Source: an uncultured Clostridia bacterium
Lineage (GTDB): Bacteria > Bacillota > Clostridia > Oscillospirales > Ruminococcaceae
Direction of reading: 5' to 3'
DNA length: 64,000 nt
Assembly (NCBI GenBank): GCA_944386045.1
Contig: CALWZO010000024.1
Span: 1 to 64,000 of the forward strand
A program made the position numbers and the translations under genes. Of this stretch, positions 61,645 through 64,000 are shown in pieces. The stretch's first letter is position 1, and every line of letters begins with the position of its first letter. Below the pieces are notes generated by a model, which was not told the DNA's origin, did not search any database, and saw nothing but the letters and a program-made list of their open reading frames with translations.

Positions 61645-63099
61645 ATGTTGATGATTTTTGCTGTATTTTTCCCTGTCCTTGCAGGTCTTGCGATGCTGAA
61701 ACTTGGCATCAGAGACCGTAAAAGAAGAGAAAGATATGTCATAGGCACTCTGGCAGTTACACTGGCTGCCACTGTAGCCGCAAATATTACCGGTGGTCAG
61801 CCGGTTACAATAGCCGCTTTTTCCAGCGGTATAGATATAACCTTGCAGGCAGATGCCCTGGCAAAATTCTTTACACTGATTTTTGCCGCCATATGGCTGC
61901 TGGTGGGAATTTTCGCCCAGGAATATATGAAGCACGAGGGCGAAGAAAATAGGTTTTTTGCATTTTTCATAGCCAGCCTTGGCGGCCTGCTGGGTGTAGC
62001 CTATGCTGACAACCTGGTTACAATGTACCGGTTTTTTGAAGCTATGAGTATCATGAGCTATGTGCTGGTTCCTCACTCCAGGACAAACGAAAGCCTTATT
62101 GCCGGCAGAAAATATATATACTATTCACTGTTCGGCGCATCTCTGGGCCTTATAGGTATTTTCTATTTCTACAGCGCAGGCTGGGAGAGGGCCTTTGTTG
62201 AAGGCGGTGTTATTCCGGCAGGGGAAGTGTCCGCTCCGGTAATGTCATTTATAGTAATCCTTGCGATAGTAGGCTTCGGATGCAAATGCGGTATGTTCCC
62301 ATTGCACGGATGGCTGCCGGCGGCACACCCGCAGGCTCCGGCCCCGGCTTCCAGCGTTTTGTCCGGCCTTATTACAAAAGCCGGTGTCATCGCCATAATC
62401 AGGATAGTATATTACACTGTCGGTGCAGAAAATATCCGCGGTACAGCGGCGCAGTATGCAATCCTGGCTTTGTCCATCGTTACAATATTTATGGGTTCAA
62501 TGCTGGCTTACAAAGAAAAGGTGCTGAAAAAACGCCTTGCATATTCCACTGTCAGCCAGGTTTCCTATGTTATATTCGGTCTTATGCTGTTGAACGCCGA
62601 AGGCTTTACCGGTGCACTTTTGCAGGTGGTTTTCCACGCACTGGCCAAAAATGTGCTGTTCCTTGGCGCCGGCGCATTTATCTACAAAACCGGTAAAACA
62701 ATGGTCAGCGATACATACGCAATGGGCAAAGCCATGCCCAAAACCCTGGCCTGCTTTTCCGTTGCAGGCCTGTCCCTGGTGGGCGTTCCGCTGACAGCCG
62801 GTTATGTAAGTAAGCATCACCTGGCATTTGCTGCGCTGGAACACGAATCCGGTCTGCTGGGCTTTATAGGTTTGTGCACCATAATGATAAGTGCTCTCCT
62901 GACAGCCGGATACCTGGTCACCATAACAGCCAAGGCATTTTTTGCCCCGAAAGAGGACATGGTAAAAGACAGCTTTGAGCCCAACGCATACATGACAGTT
63001 CCGATGGCACTTATGACTGCTGCGATTGTGCTGTTTGGCATATATCCGCGGCCGGTTATAAACTTTGCCCACACAATAGCTAACAGCTTGTTTATATAA
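61645..63099 (+). CDS. Proton-translocating antiporter subunit (NuoL/M-like)
   Basis: 484 aa with about 14 helices. Antiporter core: TMYRFFEAMSIMSYVLV with the membrane glutamate, GCKCGMFPLHGWLPAAHPQA near residue 212 with the lysine, and SGLITKAGVIAI with a second lysine. ATG 61645 behind GGGAGA is preferred over 61633, whose binding site abuts it. It is a second antiporter paralogue in the operon, beyond the single one of the minimal MbhH arrangement. Confidence 0.93.
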   Translation: MLMIFAVFFPVLAGLAMLKLGIRDRKRRERYVIGTLAVTLAATVAANITGGQPVTIAAFSSGIDITLQADALAKFFTLIFAAIWLLVGIFAQEYMKHEGEENRFFAFFIASLGGLLGVAYADNLVTMYRFFEAMSIMSYVLVPHSRTNESLIAGRKYIYYSLFGASLGLIGIFYFYSAGWERAFVEGGVIPAGEVSAPVMSFIVILAIVGFGCKCGMFPLHGWLPAAHPQAPAPASSVLSGLITKAGVIAIIRIVYYTVGAENIRGTAAQYAILALSIVTIFMGSMLAYKEKVLKKRLAYSTVSQVSYVIFGLMLLNAEGFTGALLQVVFHALAKNVLFLGAGAFIYKTGKTMVSDTYAMGKAMPKTLACFSVAGLSLVGVPLTAGYVSKHHLAFAALEHESGLLGFIGLCTIMISALLTAGYLVTITAKAFFAPKEDMVKDSFEPNAYMTVPMALMTAAIVLFGIYPRPVINFAHTIANSLFI

Positions 63100-63112
63100 A
63101 AGGAGGCAGATG

Positions 63113-64000
63113 ATGAATTATTTAATAATACTTCCCATATTTGCAGCCTTCTTGCTGGGTGCAGGGGTTAGTTATCAAAAATTTGAAAACACCCAGAAAC
63201 TCAACAGATATGCTGTTGTATCCACATTTCTGGTTTCGGCTACAGCTTTTGTAGCGCTGGTAGCCCTTTTCGGTGAAAGCGTAACTCTGTTTTCATTCAA
63301 TGATGTTCTGAACATCTCATTCAGAATAGACGGCCTGAGTGCAGTTTTTGCCGGTATGGTCAGCTTTTTGTGGCCCTTGGCGGTTATATATGCCACCGAG
63401 TATATGAAGCACGAAGGCAACCAGGAAAAATTCTTTACATTTTATATTGCTACTTTCGGCGTGACATTGGGCATCGCCTTTGCCGCCAACATGCTTACAC
63501 TTTACCTTTGCTATGAACTGCTGACTTTCATCACATTGCCGCTGGTAATGCACAACACCGATGAAAGAAGCCTTTACGCAGGCAAAAAGTATCTGATATA
63601 TTCTGTCAGCGGCGCCAGCCTGTCCTTTGTGGGCATGATGATCGCGCTGGCACGGACAGGCTCACTGGAATTTGTTTACGGCGGTTTCGGCCGGCAGAAC
63701 AGAAGTGATCTTCTGTTGTTTGCCTATGTGCTGATGTTTGTGGGATTTGGTGTAAAAGCTGCCATATTCCCACTGCACGGCTGGCTGCCGGGCGCATCTG
63801 TTGCTCCCACCACCGTAACAGCCCTTCTGCACGCTGTGGCTGTTGTAAAAGCCGGTGTATTCGCAATTATGCGCGCTACATATTTTCTGTTCGGTGCAGA
63901 TATGCTGTACGGTACATGGGCTCAGACATTTGTCATGTCCGTTGCCATAATAACAATATGCTTTGGCTCTTGGATGGCCCTGCGTTCAAAACACCTGAAA
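63113..64000 (+). CDS. Proton-translocating antiporter subunit (NuoL/M-like), cut by window edge
   Basis: At least 296 codons without stop to the window end. ATG 63113 (a doubled ATG with 63110) follows AGGAGG. It contains LYLCYELLTFITLPLVM with the membrane glutamate near residue 125 and VGFGVKAAIFPLHGWLPGAS with the lysine near residue 205, then TALLHAVAVVKAGVFAI. It is the third antiporter-type subunit in a row. The C-terminal part and any following catalytic subunits lie outside the window. Confidence 0.92.
   Translation, partial: MNYLIILPIFAAFLLGAGVSYQKFENTQKLNRYAVVSTFLVSATAFVALVALFGESVTLFSFNDVLNISFRIDGLSAVFAGMVSFLWPLAVIYATEYMKHEGNQEKFFTFYIATFGVTLGIAFAANMLTLYLCYELLTFITLPLVMHNTDERSLYAGKKYLIYSVSGASLSFVGMMIALARTGSLEFVYGGFGRQNRSDLLLFAYVLMFVGFGVKAAIFPLHGWLPGASVAPTTVTALLHAVAVVKAGVFAIMRATYFLFGADMLYGTWAQTFVMSVAIITICFGSWMALRSKHLK

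Overview
The window is one chromosomal stretch of a low-to-mid GC Firmicute, most likely a gut-type member of class Clostridia (Oscillospirales or a neighbour). The evidence is AGGAGG-type ribosome binding sites, TTG and GTG starts, abundant ATA isoleucine codons, many rho-independent terminators, TPP, FMN and SAM-I riboswitches, a CIRCE operator on groESL, an L21 leader, and clostridial families such as DUF4364, DUF4358, EFR1 ferredoxins, DHHW proteins and YfmF/YfmH. I cannot name a genus. There is no phage, IS element, CRISPR array or integrase. The sequence looks like core chromosome with some variable metabolic islands.

Layout. 1-300: the 3' end of a 5S rRNA (an rRNA operon lies to the left) and tRNA-Asn. 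527-4484: a TPP-controlled thiamine salvage operon, thiW-thiM-thiE-thiD-tenA. 4605-8697: a DUF4358 lipoprotein, a short DtxR/MntR-type regulator, tRNA-Ser, then an aspA-malic enzyme pair that can take aspartate towards pyruvate. 8785-12798: a radical SAM/SPASM protein, an MntP/YtaF-like membrane protein, a MATE exporter and an ornithine cyclodeaminase-family enzyme. 12853-17365: a surface O-acylation cluster (DHHW protein, MBOAT acyltransferase, DUF4358 lipoprotein), an FMN-binding lipoprotein and a divergent Gx/HepI-type membrane protein. 17392-23037: groESL with CIRCE, an MscS channel, FMN riboswitch-ribU and SAM riboswitch-metK. 23130-26251: a BlaI-type repressor with paired operators, next to a BlaR1-like M56 protease whose sensor domain is replaced by an M23 peptidoglycan hydrolase, then a TetR regulator and a small orphan.

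26286-40267 is mostly housekeeping: recD2-comF-mreB, a YgjP-like metalloprotease, pcrA, thyX-tmk-DUF2156-GNAT, a second MATE exporter, mltG and a U32 peptidase. 40286-43878: an APC permease, an EFR1 flavodoxin-ferredoxin with a palindrome-covered promoter, an orphan, and a stand-alone pduL. 43977-55745: SRP RNA-dnaX-ybaB-recR, an ACT-domain protein with a catalytically degenerate aspartokinase, yfmF-yfmH-lgt-folD, and rplU-rpmA-obg-mrnC-HD protein. 55787-57143: a DUF4364 protein and a transaldolase. 57258-64000: a nine-gene operon for an Mrp/Mbh-type membrane arm. It runs off the right edge, so its catalytic partner is unseen.

Together the genes suggest a fermentative anaerobe that salvages thiamine and riboflavin precursors, makes dTMP with ThyX, and couples ion transport to a multi-subunit Mrp-type complex. 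The items most worth a second look are the M56-M23 fusion, the pseudo-aspartokinase, the Mrp/Mbh operon with its 18-bp operator-like palindrome, and the palindrome on the EFR1 promoter.
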